Assembly: GCA_014860845.1 (NCBI GenBank)
Contig: JACZIY010000226.1
Span: 1 to 6,934 of the forward strand
Direction: 5' to 3'
Source of the DNA: Anaerolineaceae bacterium
Lineage (GTDB): Bacteria; Chloroflexota; Anaerolineae; Anaerolineales; Anaerolineaceae
Length of the DNA: 6,934 nucleotides
Positions 5,985-6,934 of this stretch are shown here, one piece after another. Each line of letters begins with the position of its first letter. Within the stretch, counting starts at the first letter, position 1. The position numbers and the translations under genes were made by a program. Under the pieces are notes generated by a model. That model worked only from the letters and a program-made list of their open reading frames with translations, was not told the origin of the DNA and ran no database searches.

Positions 5985-6934
5985 ATGAAAAATTGGTTTG
6001 CTAAGCAACCACAAGAAATCCTGCAGGAATTTGAAACCAACCTGGAAACTGGTCTTTCGGAAAAAGAAGTCGCTGTCCGCCAGCAGAAATACGGGCCCAA
6101 TGAACTGATTGATCGTGGTACCAAAAGCCCCTGGAAAATCATTCTGGAGCAACTCACCGAGACGATGGTCGTGATTCTGATCATTTCCGCGATTATCATG
6201 CTTTTCCTGCATGAATACAAAGACGCCATCGTGATCCTGATCATCGTATTACTGAACTCTGCGCTTGGTTTCAGTCAGGAGTACCGTGCCGAGCAAGCGA
6301 TGGCTGCGCTAAAGAAAATGGCAACCCCCAGAGTTAGGGTGCGGCGTGGTGGACGTGTGTCTGAGATTTCATCACGTGAACTGGTACCCGGCGATGTTTT
6401 CTATCTGGAAGCAGGCAATTCGGTACCGGCCGATGGCAATATGATCGAGAATGCAAATTTGCGGGTACAGGAAGCAGTGTTAACCGGTGAATCGGAAGCT
6501 GTGGAGAAAGATCTTGAGCCAAATCCCAAAGAGAACCCGGCGCTGGGAGACCAACATAACCGAGTCTTTATGGGAACATTGGTGTCATACGGACGCGCTA
6601 CAGCAGTTGTGACCGATACGGGTATGGATACTGAATTAGGAAAAATCGCAGAGATGATCCAATCGGTTGGTTCTGAGCGCACACCACTACAACGGCGCCT
6701 GGACCAACTCGGCAAATCGCTTGCAGTTGCTGCCCTGGTCATCGTGGTGGTGGTTTTTCTTTTAGGTGTTCTCCGTGGAGAAGATTTGCGCACGATGTTC
6801 TTAACAGGCATCAGTATGGCAGTTGCTGCTGTTCCGGAAGGCTTACCGGCAGTTGTGACGATCGCACTGGCAGTGGGAGCTCAACGAATGTTGAAGCGTA
6901 ATGCGCTTATTCGTAAATTGCCGGCGGTAGAAAC
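5985..6934 (+). CDS. P-type ATPase, type IIA (SERCA/PMR1-like), probable Mn2+/Ca2+ exporter (3' partial)
   Basis: The first 316 codons of a membrane ATPase that runs off the window; full members are usually near 900 residues. The start is ATG with a good ribosome binding site. In order: cation ATPase N-terminal domain (residues 5-60, with [18 protein letters not shown]), helices M1 (about 57-75) and M2 (79-97), the actuator domain with PGD (135-137), PADG (148-151) and the dephosphorylation motif TGES (167-170), then M3 (about 246-264) and M4 (271-294). M4 carries VAAVPEGLP (280-288), matching the calcium site II motif VAAIPEG of SERCA with the key Glu at 285. This places it in type IIA, not the MgtA magnesium type. 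The catalytic DKTGT should follow within about 15 codons, beyond the window. Such pumps move Ca2+ and/or Mn2+ out of the cytoplasm at the expense of ATP. The manganese riboswitch in its leader favours Mn2+ export; that is inference from context. Confidence 0.94.
   Translation, partial: MKNWFAKQPQEILQEFETNLETGLSEKEVAVRQQKYGPNELIDRGTKSPWKIILEQLTETMVVILIISAIIMLFLHEYKDAIVILIIVLLNSALGFSQEYRAEQAMAALKKMATPRVRVRRGGRVSEISSRELVPGDVFYLEAGNSVPADGNMIENANLRVQEAVLTGESEAVEKDLEPNPKENPALGDQHNRVFMGTLVSYGRATAVVTDTGMDTELGKIAEMIQSVGSERTPLQRRLDQLGKSLAVAALVIVVVVFLLGVLRGEDLRTMFLTGISMAVAAVPEGLPAVVTIALAVGAQRMLKRNALIRKLPAVE

Noticed and set aside
5936..6811. Several minus-strand reading frames opposite the ATPase
   Set aside because: They are antisense shadows. 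The plus-strand frame carries all P-type ATPase motifs, and the shadow proteins show no domain pattern.
1..6934. Insertion sequences, CRISPR arrays, tRNA or rRNA genes, attachment sites
   Set aside because: No transposase-like product, no regularly spaced repeats and no tRNA- or rRNA-like sequence was seen on either strand.

Overview
The window is bacterial chromosomal DNA of moderate GC content (judged by eye, just under one half). It holds four protein genes and one clear RNA regulatory element. The mix is PAS/GAF sensors with HD-GYP outputs, many GAF domains, an MFS transporter and a SERCA-like P-type ATPase behind a riboswitch. This would fit a free-living, signalling-rich bacterium, for example an anaerobic Chloroflexota of the Anaerolineae type. 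That placement is a low-confidence impression, because no phylogenetic marker is present.

Layout. Bases 1-2679 (+) are the 3' part of a large multidomain sensor: the end of one PAS domain, then PAS, GAF, GAF, GAF and a canonical HD-GYP cyclic-di-GMP phosphodiesterase domain. Its start lies upstream of the window. Facing it across 3 bp is a second HD-GYP protein (2683-4251, minus; GAF-like, GAF, HD-GYP). Upstream of that on the same strand is a 12-helix MFS transporter (4317-5555, minus). The two minus-strand genes are 65 bp apart and may be co-transcribed. The second gene may also have its own weak promoter. At the right edge a P-type ATPase of the SERCA/PMR1 type (5985 onward, +) is cut by the window just before its phosphorylation motif.

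The 429-bp divergent region between the transporter and the ATPase is the most informative non-coding part. On the plus strand it reads, in order: a near-consensus sigma-70 promoter (TTGACA, 17 bp, TATACT), a leader matching the yybP-ykoY manganese riboswitch in primary motifs and helix order, an intrinsic terminator whose hairpin re-uses the 3' strand of riboswitch helix P1, then the ribosome binding site and start codon of the ATPase. The arrangement predicts that Mn2+ binding stabilises P1, blocks the terminator and turns on an ATPase that exports Mn2+ and/or Ca2+. The transporter-proximal half of the gap holds two perfect 15-bp inverted repeats but no convincing promoter.

No insertion sequence, CRISPR array, tRNA or rRNA was seen. 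I found no wholly new system. The best items for follow-up are the riboswitch, which has a base change in its conserved loop and a very short P1, and the convergent pair of HD-GYP genes with almost no spacer.
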